Shown: positions 1 through 8,109 of the stretch, piece after piece
Layout of the letters: the number at the start of each line of letters is the position of its first letter
Numbering within the stretch: position 1 is the stretch's first letter
Source of the DNA: an uncultured Anaerolineaceae bacterium
GTDB taxonomy: Bacteria; Chloroflexota; Anaerolineae; Anaerolineales; Anaerolineaceae
Assembly: GCA_938020565.1 (NCBI GenBank)
Contig: CALIHP010000019.1
Span: forward strand, 80,659 to 144,658
Reading direction: 5' to 3'
DNA: 64,000 nt
Notes under the pieces: generated by a model
Told to the model about the DNA's origin: nothing
The model's input: the letters and a program-made list of their open reading frames with translations, nothing else
The model's database searches: none
Translations under genes and position numbers: made by a program

Positions 1-1
1 C

Positions 2-1438
2 ACCAACCAGACTATTGTATCCAGAGGACAGATTATTACTGACCTGATCTATGAAGCGCTCGAAAAACTCGGACTCGTGCATACGAAAAATACCTCCGAA
101 CGGCTGATATCCGCGGGGCTAATGGTCCTGGGACTATCGTTATTTTCGCTGACTTATTTCGTCAGCGAGAACCGATGGAACCGGATCGGGCTGCAGGAAG
201 CGATCCTCATCGCATCGATTTATATCGTCTTCCTGACTTCGGCCCGGCTCCTGATCCCGAATCGGACTATCGTGCCGTTCCTGTTCCCGATGACCGCAGC
301 GGGGATGACGATCGCCTGTCTCTCCGGAAGCATGTATGGAATTATCATCTCGCTGGTCCTCAGCATGCTCGTTCCGTTTGATTTTACAAACGCGTTCGGC
401 TATGCGATGTATTATATTATTACATCGCTGACCGGAATTATCGTTTTAGGAAAAGGCCGCCAGATCGCCGATCTCGTCGGCGGCGGGATGGTTTCCGGAC
501 TGGTCGGGATTCCGATTATTCTTTTCTTCCAGCTGACCAAAGGCAACTATACCGACGCGACCGGGCTGATAACGCTGTCGGCGTCCTCCCTGTTGAGCGG
601 GATACTGTCCACCGGGATCGCGCTCATCCTGCAATACTCGCTCGCTGGGATCATCGGCGTCGCGACGCCGATGCAGCTGCTGGAGATTATCCGTCCCGAT
701 TCCCCGCTGCTGCAATTTATTTTGACCAACGCGCCGGGAACCTATCAACATTCGCTCCAGGTCGCGAACCTGGCCGAACAGGCATCAAAAGCGGTCGGCG
801 CCGATTCGCTCCTGATCCGCGCCGGAACAATGTATCACGACGCGGGAAAAGCGCTGAACCCTGAATTTTTTATCGAGAATCAGGTCGGTGATACGATCAA
901 TACGCATGAGGATTTATCGCCCGCCGAAAGCGCGCAGCTCATCATCCGGCATGTTCCAGACGGAGTAAAACTGATCCGGCAGTACCGTCTCCCCGCAATT
1001 CTGGAAAGCTTTGTACTGGAACATCACGGAACTAACGTGACCCGTTATCAATATAATCAGGCGCTGAACCAGGCGTCCGAAGGCGTCGAGGTCGACATCC
1101 GCGACTTCACCTACCCCGGTCCATCGCCCCGTTCGAAAGAAACCGCAATCCTGATGCTCGCCGATACGACCGAAGCCCGGGCGCGCGCCGAAAAACCGAA
1201 AAATATTGATGAAATTAACGCAATGATCAAGAGCGTCTTCGACTATTACATGACCAACGGCCAGCTCGATCATGCGCCGCTGACGCTCAACGACATCACC
1301 AAAATCCGAGAGGCCTTCGCCGCCGTACTGATCAACATTTATCATCCGCGCGTCAAGTATCCGGAAATCAAGCGCCAGCGCGCCAGTCATAACCGCGCTG
1401 AAACCGCCAAACCCGCGGAAGCGGACGCCCCAAAGTAA
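2..1438 (+). CDS. pgpH: 7TM-HD family cyclic-di-AMP phosphodiesterase (5' end outside window)
   Basis: The reading frame is open from base 2, and the residues before the first possible start (GTG at 77) continue the end of the extracellular domain. The gene therefore begins before the window and its start codon is not visible. The visible part shows about six hydrophobic segments (up to about base 660), then a cytosolic HD domain. That domain has the metal-binding YHDAGK motif at about visible residue 278, an upstream His in TYQHSL, and EHHGT further on. This order is typical of the 7TMR-HD/PgpH family, which hydrolyses the second messenger c-di-AMP at the inner face of the membrane. The C-terminal 20 or so residues are Ala/Pro/Lys-rich and look like a free tail. 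ybeY follows 48 bases later, a common pairing in bacteria. Substrate is inferred from the family. Confidence 0.85.
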   Translation, partial: TNQTIVSRGQIITDLIYEALEKLGLVHTKNTSERLISAGLMVLGLSLFSLTYFVSENRWNRIGLQEAILIASIYIVFLTSARLLIPNRTIVPFLFPMTAAGMTIACLSGSMYGIIISLVLSMLVPFDFTNAFGYAMYYIITSLTGIIVLGKGRQIADLVGGGMVSGLVGIPIILFFQLTKGNYTDATGLITLSASSLLSGILSTGIALILQYSLAGIIGVATPMQLLEIIRPDSPLLQFILTNAPGTYQHSLQVANLAEQASKAVGADSLLIRAGTMYHDAGKALNPEFFIENQVGDTINTHEDLSPAESAQLIIRHVPDGVKLIRQYRLPAILESFVLEHHGTNVTRYQYNQALNQASEGVEVDIRDFTYPGPSPRSKETAILMLADTTEARARAEKPKNIDEINAMIKSVFDYYMTNGQLDHAPLTLNDITKIREAFAAVLINIYHPRVKYPEIKRQRASHNRAETAKPAEADAPK

Positions 1439-1486
1439 GCCTCATCAAAAAGGAGACGCCCCGATCCGTCGCCGGCGAAACGAAAA

Positions 1487-1972
1487 TTGGAACTTCAAAA
1501 TCGAACCGAGTCCGAAACGCTCCCGATCGACGCCGCGAAACTCAGCGCGCTGACGGAAAATCTTCTTCAGGATTTTTACGAGCCCGGAGAAACGCTGCCG
1601 CTCTGGACCTTTTCCCTCGTGGAACCCGACGAAATCCGCGAGCTGAACCGCCGGTTCCGCGGCGTCAACGAGATAACCGACGTCCTTTCCTTTCCAGCGG
1701 ATTTCGAAATTGATCCGGAAAGCGGGCGTGAATATCTCGGCGACCTGATCGTCTGCGTCTCGCGCGCGAGGGACCAGGCGGTCGACGGCGGTCATAGCCT
1801 TCAGGACGAGATTTCGCTGCTGACGATTCATGGCCTGCTGCACCTGTTAGGCTATGATCATGGAACGCCGGCAGAGAAGGCGGAGATGTGGAAGATTCAA
1901 GACGAATACATCGCTCGAAACGGCCTGAAATTAGGGAAAATTTCCGGCGACGAACCGCTTGAGGATGAATGA
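1487..1972 (+). CDS. ybeY: Endoribonuclease YbeY (rRNA maturation factor)
   Basis: YbeY is a small zinc-dependent ribonuclease involved in 16S rRNA 3'-end maturation and ribosome quality control. The signature HxxxHxxxxxH is present as H115, H119 and H125 in the stretch HGLLHLLGYDH, preceded by the conserved TDVLSFP and LGDLIVC segments. Length (161 aa) is normal. The frame after the in-frame stop at 1436 contains only one usual start codon before the conserved region, TTG at 1487. The best Shine-Dalgarno-like stretch (AAGGAG, about 1450) is too far upstream for it, so the exact start is uncertain. The gene lies directly after the pgpH-like gene and is probably cotranscribed with it. Confidence 0.9.
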   Translation: MELQNRTESETLPIDAAKLSALTENLLQDFYEPGETLPLWTFSLVEPDEIRELNRRFRGVNEITDVLSFPADFEIDPESGREYLGDLIVCVSRARDQAVDGGHSLQDEISLLTIHGLLHLLGYDHGTPAEKAEMWKIQDEYIARNGLKLGKISGDEPLEDE

Positions 1973-1998
1973 TTTCAGCCCGCTTTCAGCTGGCTTTC

Positions 1999-2027
1999 TC
2001 CCTTAACTCACGAATTTATGATATACT
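1999..2027 (+). promoter_or_regulatory. Probable promoter of the rpsF-rpsR operon
   Basis: An extended -10 element, TG-A-TATACT, lies at 2019-2027, about 100 bases before rpsF. There is no good -35 match, which is acceptable for an extended -10 promoter. Transcription from here would include the hairpin at 2064-2098 in the leader. Confidence 0.5.
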
Positions 2028-2063
2028 GGACTGCGTTTGATTTGCCAACGGCATAATCTTTCC

Positions 2064-2098
2064 ACTCCTGAACGGCCGCAGCGCCAAGAGTCAGGAGT
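2064..2098 (+). promoter_or_regulatory. Leader hairpin before rpsF, candidate S6:S18 autoregulatory element
   Basis: Perfect 8-bp arms ACTCCTGA (2064-2071) and TCAGGAGT (2091-2098) enclose a 19-base GC-rich loop containing ACGGCCG. It stands about 25 bases before the rpsF start, in the untranslated leader. Many bacteria control rpsF operons through an mRNA structure that mimics the S6:S18 site on 16S rRNA. The position fits, but I did not fit the sequence to the published consensus. It is not a terminator because no T-run follows. Confidence 0.4.
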
Positions 2099-2124
2099 AA
2101 TCCCAAGGAAAGGAGGAAGAAGCA

Positions 2125-2415
2125 ATGAAGCAGTACGAAATCATCTATATTGCCAATCCGGATCTTGACGATCAGTCCATCACCGACCTGAACAATAAAG
2201 TCGCGTGCTGGATCACCGAAAGCGGTGGTGAAGTTGAGAAAATCGATGACTGGGGAAAACGACGCCTCGCTTATCGAATCCAGAAACAGCGCGATGGTCA
2301 CTACGTTCTCATTAACGCGAAATTAGACCCCACGGCGATTAAACCGATCTCGTCTGATCTGCGTTTCGTAGAGAACATTTTCCGCTACATGATTACCGCG
2401 GTTGAAAGTAAATAA
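2125..2415 (+). CDS. rpsF: Small ribosomal subunit protein S6
   Basis: This is the 30S platform protein that pairs with S18. The start (MKQYEIIYIANPDL) and the core segment DWGKRRLAYRIQKQRDGHYVL are characteristic, and the length (96 aa) is normal. The ATG is preceded by a strong Shine-Dalgarno (AAGGAGG, about 2111). rpsR follows after 30 bases, so the two form an operon. The single-stranded DNA-binding protein gene usually found between rpsF and rpsR is absent here. Confidence 0.97.
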   Translation: MKQYEIIYIANPDLDDQSITDLNNKVACWITESGGEVEKIDDWGKRRLAYRIQKQRDGHYVLINAKLDPTAIKPISSDLRFVENIFRYMITAVESK

Positions 2416-2445
2416 GTTCATTCGAGTTAAATTGGGAGTTTTGTA

Positions 2446-2733
2446 ATGAGTGATGAAATTGTGAATGAGCAGGAACACCGTGGTGGAAACAGTCGCCGGT
2501 TCGTCCCCCGATTGAAGGTATGCCAGTTCTGCTCTGATAAAACGACAGAAATTGATTATAAAAACGTGGATCTTCTCCGCCGCTTCGTAACCGAAGAAGG
2601 AAAGATTCGCCCCCGGCGTCAGACGGGAACCTGCGCAAAGCATCAACGCGCCGTCGCGTCCGCCATTAAACGCGCCCGCCAGATCGCGCTTCTTCCGTAT
2701 ACGTCGGAACCGTATCAGGAAGTCGTTCGCTAA
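2446..2733 (+). CDS. rpsR: Small ribosomal subunit protein S18
   Basis: S18 binds 16S rRNA cooperatively with S6. The central core ([19 protein letters not shown], then RRQTGTC) is diagnostic. The N-terminal extension carries C26-x2-C29, and C63 and H66 follow in TGTCAKH, so this appears to be the zinc-binding (C+) form of S18. Zinc binding is inferred from the spacing of these residues. Length is 95 aa. It is the second gene of the rpsF operon and is followed, after 74 bases, by the parvulin gene. Confidence 0.97.
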   Translation: MSDEIVNEQEHRGGNSRRFVPRLKVCQFCSDKTTEIDYKNVDLLRRFVTEEGKIRPRRQTGTCAKHQRAVASAIKRARQIALLPYTSEPYQEVVR

Positions 2734-2807
2734 GCGAGCCTCGATCATATCCAATTCAGGCATGGGAGTCAGACTTCTGTGCCTTTTTTTCTAAAGGAGC
2801 TTGAAAA

Positions 2808-4382
2808 ATGCCAACTGAGAAAAAAGAACCGAAACATCCGCGCCTGAACAACAAAGCGAATCGCGCGCGGCACGAAAAAGAAAACCAGCAGATCCGGATC
2901 CTCAAAATCGCCGGAATCGCCGTCATTGGACTGATCGCGCTGACCCTGATTTTCGGCGTGTTATTCGCTACCGTAATCCGTCCCAATAAAGTCCTCGCCA
3001 AAGTCAACGATCATAAAGTCACCGTAAGCGATTTCGAAAAGACCGTCCGCTACCAGCGGAGCCAGCTGATCAGCAATTACGAATACATGCGCCAGCTCTA
3101 TCAATCGTTCGGTATCGAAATGGACGAATCGACACGGAGGCAGTATGAAACCCAGCTCCAGCCGGAATACGCCTCGTTAATCGGATCGCAGGTCTATACC
3201 ATGCTCGTCGACCAGTACGTTCTCGAAGACGCGGCGAAAGAAGCCGGCTTTACCGTCAGCGACGCCGAGATCGACGCGCGCATGGAATCGCTGTTCGGAT
3301 ACTTCCCGAACGGGACCCCGACTCCGGAGCCGACCGATCTGCCGTTCGCTGAAACCGCGACCCCGTCGGAAGAACAGCTGAAGCTGCTGAACTATACCGC
3401 GACGCCGGAGCCCACGGAAATTCCCGCGGAAAACGATCTTGAAAGCCTTGGCGAAGAAGGCCCGACGGCCGACGGAGAGCTGACGCTCGAAACCGCCGCG
3501 ACCGCGGTACCGGAAGGCACGGGCGAAGAGACAGCCGAAGACACAGGCGCTGAATCGGCCGATGAAGCCACTGAGGCGGAAAAGATCGAAACGGCGGCGA
3601 CCGAACAACCGGCCGAGCCGACTGCGGATGACGCCACGAACGAAAAGACAGCCGAAGAACCAGCCGCCTCCGAAGAGGAAACGACAGCGGACGAAAGCGT
3701 CGCTGAGAACGGCGCCGCCGAATCAGGGACTGAAACCGAAGCTCCGGAAGAACCCGCCGAAACCGCAACACCGGAACCGACCGCAACCGTTTACACGGAA
3801 GAAATGTACAAAAAGAATTCCGACGATTACTTTGCGTCGAATGAATACGCCGATCTCGAATTGCAGCGCAAGCTGGTCTTCTACGAACTCCTTGGAAATA
3901 AAGTTCGCGACGATATCAAAAAGACAGTCGCGCGCGAAGAAGAAATGGTCTGGGCGCGGCATATTTTAGTCGCGACAGAAGAGGAAGCCAACGCCGTCCT
4001 CGAACGGCTGAACAATGGCGAAGACTGGAACGCCGTCGCGGCCGAAGTTTCGACCGATACCTCGAACGCCCAGAACGGCGGCGATCTCGGCTGGTTCGGA
4101 AAAGGCCAGATGGTCGCGCCATTCGAAGAAGCCGCGTTCGCACAGGAGGTCGGCACCATTAGCCAGACCCCGGTTCAGACCGATTTCGGCTATCATATCA
4201 TCCAGATCATCGGACATGAGATTCATCCGCTCACGTCGAGCGAATACTCGAATCGTCTTGACGCCGCATATACGAAATGGATTGACGACCACAAAGCAGA
4301 AATGAACGTTAAGAGCAGCGACGATTGGCAGAATTACGTCCCGACCGAGCCAGCGCTCCAATATAACACGGTTCAATTCTAA
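2808..4382 (+). CDS. Membrane-anchored parvulin-type peptidyl-prolyl isomerase with a long acidic linker
   Basis: A PrsA/SurA-like foldase expected to act outside the cytoplasmic membrane. Order of parts: a basic, charged N-terminus (1-30), one membrane segment (about 31-57), a SurA_N-like chaperone region (about 60-165), then a low-complexity stretch of about 160 residues (about 167-327) rich in Glu, Ala, Thr and Pro with repeated ATPEPT-type units, and a parvulin domain (about 378-472). The parvulin domain carries the family landmarks WARHILV, GGDLGWF and DFGYHIIQI. The linker splits the chaperone region and pushes the length to 524 aa, well over a usual PrsA. The ATG has a good ribosome-binding site (AAAGGAG). 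It follows rpsR in the same direction and ends at a strong terminator. Client proteins are unknown. Confidence 0.85.
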   Translation: MPTEKKEPKHPRLNNKANRARHEKENQQIRILKIAGIAVIGLIALTLIFGVLFATVIRPNKVLAKVNDHKVTVSDFEKTVRYQRSQLISNYEYMRQLYQSFGIEMDESTRRQYETQLQPEYASLIGSQVYTMLVDQYVLEDAAKEAGFTVSDAEIDARMESLFGYFPNGTPTPEPTDLPFAETATPSEEQLKLLNYTATPEPTEIPAENDLESLGEEGPTADGELTLETAATAVPEGTGEETAEDTGAESADEATEAEKIETAATEQPAEPTADDATNEKTAEEPAASEEETTADESVAENGAAESGTETEAPEEPAETATPEPTATVYTEEMYKKNSDDYFASNEYADLELQRKLVFYELLGNKVRDDIKKTVAREEEMVWARHILVATEEEANAVLERLNNGEDWNAVAAEVSTDTSNAQNGGDLGWFGKGQMVAPFEEAAFAQEVGTISQTPVQTDFGYHIIQIIGHEIHPLTSSEYSNRLDAAYTKWIDDHKAEMNVKSSDDWQNYVPTEPALQYNTVQF

Positions 4383-4457
4383 ACCGACGCCGGCCGGATT
4401 TCTGATCGTCCGGATAAAGCGGAAAACCGCGTCAGGCAAATCGCCTTGAACAATACG

Positions 4458-4498
4458 AAGCCCCGGGCCCCATGGCCGGCAGGGGCTTTCGTTTTAAT
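4458..4498 (+). terminator. Rho-independent terminator after the parvulin gene
   Basis: The arms AAGCCCC (4458-4464) and GGGGCTT (4482-4488) enclose a GC-rich inner stem (GGCC/GGCC) and are followed by TTTCGTTTTAAT. It lies 75 bases after the stop codon of the foldase gene. Confidence 0.75.
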
Positions 4499-4548
4499 AA
4501 AATCCACCGGTAATTTTCCCTGTCTTTCCGTCCGTCGGGAGAAGGCGT

Positions 4549-4557
4549 TGGTATAAT
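4549..4557 (+). promoter_or_regulatory. Extended -10 promoter upstream of the decarboxylase-cupin gene
   Basis: TGGTATAAT fits the extended -10 form TGnTATAAT. No convincing -35 box is visible. It lies just after the terminator at 4458-4498 and about 180 bases before the proposed start of the next plus-strand gene. Confidence 0.5.
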
Positions 4558-4737
4558 TTGATCAACGCGCCGGGTTCAAGGAAAACCGGAAAAATATGAA
4601 TCATGAACGCCACACCAACAACGCTTCAGCTCACCTGAGCAAGCGCTGTGTGCGGTTGTCCCGAGCGATCGAGATCATTCCGCCAATTCGAGACCCGATC
4701 GAATCGTAATCAAGAAAAGCTGTGAAAGGATCAACCA

Positions 4738-5481
4738 ATACAGAAAAAAATCATACAAACCGCAGGCCGGGACGCGCTCGGCGATTTCGCCCCCGATTTC
4801 GCACATTATAACGACGATATCCTGTCCGGCGAAAACTGGAACAGCGGCGGAATCGATCTGAAAACCCGCTGCCTCCTGACGGTCGTCACGCTCATGGCGC
4901 AGGGAATCACGGACACCTCGCTCAGTCATCATCTTCAGAACGCGAAAAAAAACGGCGTATCGCGCGATGAAATCGCCGCCGCGCTGACGCACGCCGCGTT
5001 TTACGCCGGCTGGCCGAAAGCCTGGGCGGCGTTCCGCCTGGCAAAAGACATCTGGACAGCGTCGGACGCGCCGCTCTCCGAAAAAGACGCATATCAGGAA
5101 ACGATTTTTTTCCCGATCGGTGCGCCGAATGACGCCTATGCGCAATATTTCGAAGGCCGAAGCTATCTCGCGCTCGTTTCCGGAACCGGGTTCCCAATCT
5201 ACAACGTCACCTTCGAGCCAGGCTGCCGGAATCATTGGCATATCCATCAGGCAAAGAAAAACGGCGGGCAGGTATTGATTTGCGTCGGCGGCCGCGGCTA
5301 TTATCAGGCCTGGGGGGACACGCCGGTCGAGATGACGCCCGGAACCGTCGTTACCATTCCCGCCGGCATCAAGCATTGGCACGGCGCCGCGGACGACAGC
5401 TGGTTCTCGCATCTGGCATTCGAGCTTCCGGGAGAAGACGCGAGCGTCGAGTGGCTTGAGCCCGTCGGCGACGGACGCTGA
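4738..5481 (+). CDS. Carboxymuconolactone decarboxylase-like/cupin fusion protein, probable ATA start
   Basis: Two domains are visible. The N-terminal one (about 1-115) is an AhpD/carboxymuconolactone decarboxylase fold with TAGRDALGDFAP and LLTVVTLMAQG. The C-terminal one (about 140-240) is a cupin with a metal-binding HWHIH cluster (H166, H168, H170) and a later IKHWHG. Such fusions are common but their reaction is not established. The frame opens after a stop at 4723, and the conserved N-terminus has no ATG, GTG or TTG before 4894, which would cut away half of the first domain. ATA at 4738 stands 7 bases after an AAAGGA ribosome-binding site and gives the expected 247-aa protein. A sequencing error (ATG read as ATA) or a minor upstream frameshift are alternatives. 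Confidence 0.7.
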   Translation: MQKKIIQTAGRDALGDFAPDFAHYNDDILSGENWNSGGIDLKTRCLLTVVTLMAQGITDTSLSHHLQNAKKNGVSRDEIAAALTHAAFYAGWPKAWAAFRLAKDIWTASDAPLSEKDAYQETIFFPIGAPNDAYAQYFEGRSYLALVSGTGFPIYNVTFEPGCRNHWHIHQAKKNGGQVLICVGGRGYYQAWGDTPVEMTPGTVVTIPAGIKHWHGAADDSWFSHLAFELPGEDASVEWLEPVGDGR

Positions 5482-5510
5482 GTCCCGGACGCCGTTTCCC
5501 GCTGTCATAC

Positions 5511-5551
5511 AAAAACATCCCGGGCTGGGGCGGTTTGGCCGCAGTCCGGGA
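5511..5551 (-). terminator. Terminator of lon (minus strand)
   Basis: Read on the minus strand, TCCCGG (5551-5546) pairs with CCGGGA (5523-5518) and is followed by TGTTTTTG. The hairpin lies between the convergent decarboxylase-cupin gene and lon. It could serve the plus strand only weakly because no T-run follows on that side. Confidence 0.6.
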
Positions 5552-5587
5552 CATGCCACGGAACCTTAGCTCAGGCAACGCAGACCG

Positions 5588-8062
5588 TCAGTCCGTCTCC
5601 TCCGTCACGTCATCCAGCGGACAATCCGCTGCGCGCGGTTCAACGCCGCCGAACGCAATCGGGATCACCTCATCCATCGTCGAAACGCCGACAAACGTCA
5701 GCCTTTCCAGCGCCTCTTTCGACAGCTCGACCAGATCTTTCCGGTTTTTTTCCGGGATCAGAACCGTCGTAATTCCCGCGCGCAGCGCCGCCAGCGACTT
5801 TTCCTTCAGTCCGCCGATCGGGAGAACATGCCCGCGCAGCGTAATCTCGCCGGTCATCGCTACGTCCCGCCGGACCGGCGTATTCGTCAGCGCGGAAATC
5901 ATCGCGGTCGCCAGCGTAATTCCGCCGCTCGGACCGTCTTTCGGAACCGCGCCCTCGGGGACATGGATATGAAGATCCAATTTTTCATACCGGGAAATCG
6001 GAATATTAAACCGCTGCGTATTCGCTTTGATATAGGAAAGCGCCGCCTGCGCCGACTCCTGCATGATCTCACCCAGCTGTCCGGTCAGCTGTAAATTGCC
6101 CTTGCCTTCGAAACTGAGCGCTTCAATCGTCGTCAGGTCGCCGCCGTTCTCGGTCCAGGCCAGCCCGGTCGCCACGCCGACCTGATCCTGCCGTTCTTTT
6201 TCGCTGTCAAAAAACTGCGGCGGGCCCATCAGCGTCTCAACCTGATCCGGGTCGATCACGTCCGGAAACGCGCGCTTCTCCGCTTTCATCCGCGCAACCT
6301 TCCGGCAAATCTTCCCAATTTCACGCTCAAGGTTCCGGACCCCCGCTTCGTAAGTATACTCCCGGATCAGCTTCCGGACCGCGTCGTCGGACAGCGTCAG
6401 CTCATCCTCATCGATCCCGTTTTCGTCGAACTGCCGTCCGATCAGGTAATCCTTCGCAATAATCAGCTTTTCCTCTGGCGTATACCCGGGGAACTCGATC
6501 ACCTCCATCCGATCCAGGAGCGGCGTTGGAATTGCGTCCTGCGAATTCGCGGTCGTCACGAACATCACCTTTGACAGGTCATATTCGACTTCCAGATAAT
6601 GATCCGCGAAGGTGTTATTCTGTTCCGGGTCCAATACCTCGAGAAGCGCCGACGCCGGATCGCCGCGGTAATCGTTCCCCAGCTTATCGATCTCGTCAAG
6701 CATGAACAGCGGATTAATCGTTCCGGCGCGTTTAATAGTCTGGAGAATGCGTCCCGGGAGCGCGCCAACGTAAGTTTTACGGTGGCCGCGGATTTCCGCT
6801 TCGTCGCGGACCCCGCCTAACGAAATCCGGACGAACTCCCGCCCCAGCGCGTCCGCAATCGACCGTCCGATCGACGTTTTTCCCGTCCCGGGAGGCCCGA
6901 CGAAACAGAGAATCGGCTGGCGTTCTTTTTTTGGTTTCAGCGAGCGGACCGCAATATACTCAAGGATCCGGTCCTTCGCCTTCTTCAGGCCGTAATGATT
7001 CTCGTTCAGGACCCGTTCGGCGTTGCGCACGTCCAGGTTGTCTTCGGTGGTTTCCGTCCAGGGCAGGTCCAGAAGCCAATCCAGATACGTCCGCGAGACC
7101 GTAATCTCGGGCGACATTGGCGGCAGCGCCGCCAGCCGATCGACTTCCCGCTCTGCAACCGCCAGGACCGCGTCCGGAAAACCCTTCGCCGCGACCTTCG
7201 CGCGCAGCTCTTCGGTTTCCCGCGTAAAAATATCCTCTTCGTTCAGCTCTTTCTGAATCGCTTTAACCTGTTCGCGCAGGTAAAATTCACGCTGGCTCCG
7301 ATCGACCTCATCCTGAACCTTCTCGCTGATCTTCGATTCAACCTCTAAGATTGAGAGCTCCGCCGCCAACGCCCGGTTCACCAGGTCCAGCCGTTTCGCG
7401 GGGTCGGCCTCCTGAAGAATCGCGAGCCGATCCTGACGCGGAATCGTCACCGTCGTCATGATCATATCCGCCAGCCAGATCGGGTCTTCAATCGACGACG
7501 CAAGGCCAAAAGATTCGTCGGGAAGCTTCCGGTCCAGCGAAACGACGCGCTCGAATAAATTTTTTGTCGACCGGATCAGCCCTTTCATCTCGTTCGTCAG
7601 CTTGACATCGTCGTCAATCGGGTAACAATATGCCAGATGGATCCCATCCTGCTTCCGTGTCTCGAGGATCCTGACCCGCCGCCGTCCCTGGAGCAGGACG
7701 GAAAAATGGTCCTCCGGAAGCGAAACGATCGACCCTGAAGCCGCTTCGACCGATATCGGCAGGAAATCCGTCTTCCTCGAATATGTTTTTTTCTTCGGGT
7801 CCTTCGGGAAAGCCGCGATAATCGTCTGGTTGATTCGCTGCGCGACTTCGAGGACCCGCAGCTCAGCGTCGCCCGTAAAGAAAACCGGCGTAATCATCCG
7901 CGGAAAGAGAACCACCTCGCGCAGCGGAAAAATCGGCGCAACAAAACCGCCAGCGTCGTCGATCGGCGTATTCGGGATCCCGAAAAGCTCTTCAGCCCGA
8001 TCCGCCATCGAGGCTAATCCTTCGAAAGCTTCTTCCTCATCTGACCATTTACTTTTGTTCAT
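5588..8062 (-). CDS. lon: ATP-dependent protease Lon
   Basis: Lon degrades misfolded and regulatory proteins in the cytoplasm. The N-terminal substrate-binding domain begins at about residue 40 (PIFPLREVVLFP). The AAA+ module has Walker A GPPGTGKTS at about 388-397, and the C-terminal serine protease domain has the Ser-Lys dyad in DGPSGG (about S711) and GGLKEKSL (about K754), the usual 43-residue spacing. Two starts are possible. ATG at 8062 (824 aa) has AAGGAAG just upstream; ATG at 8104 (838 aa) has no ribosome-binding site and sits 5 bases after the folC stop, but could be translated by coupling. I prefer 8062. It lies in the same direction as folC and ends at a terminator. Confidence 0.97.
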   Translation of the reverse strand: MNKSKWSDEEEAFEGLASMADRAEELFGIPNTPIDDAGGFVAPIFPLREVVLFPRMITPVFFTGDAELRVLEVAQRINQTIIAAFPKDPKKKTYSRKTDFLPISVEAASGSIVSLPEDHFSVLLQGRRRVRILETRKQDGIHLAYCYPIDDDVKLTNEMKGLIRSTKNLFERVVSLDRKLPDESFGLASSIEDPIWLADMIMTTVTIPRQDRLAILQEADPAKRLDLVNRALAAELSILEVESKISEKVQDEVDRSQREFYLREQVKAIQKELNEEDIFTRETEELRAKVAAKGFPDAVLAVAEREVDRLAALPPMSPEITVSRTYLDWLLDLPWTETTEDNLDVRNAERVLNENHYGLKKAKDRILEYIAVRSLKPKKERQPILCFVGPPGTGKTSIGRSIADALGREFVRISLGGVRDEAEIRGHRKTYVGALPGRILQTIKRAGTINPLFMLDEIDKLGNDYRGDPASALLEVLDPEQNNTFADHYLEVEYDLSKVMFVTTANSQDAIPTPLLDRMEVIEFPGYTPEEKLIIAKDYLIGRQFDENGIDEDELTLSDDAVRKLIREYTYEAGVRNLEREIGKICRKVARMKAEKRAFPDVIDPDQVETLMGPPQFFDSEKERQDQVGVATGLAWTENGGDLTTIEALSFEGKGNLQLTGQLGEIMQESAQAALSYIKANTQRFNIPISRYEKLDLHIHVPEGAVPKDGPSGGITLATAMISALTNTPVRRDVAMTGEITLRGHVLPIGGLKEKSLAALRAGITTVLIPEKNRKDLVELSKEALERLTFVGVSTMDEVIPIAFGGVEPRAADCPLDDVTEETD

Positions 8063-8109
8063 AGCTTCCTTACTCCAACCGCTTTGCTGATCAAAACCAG
8101 CCATGTTTT

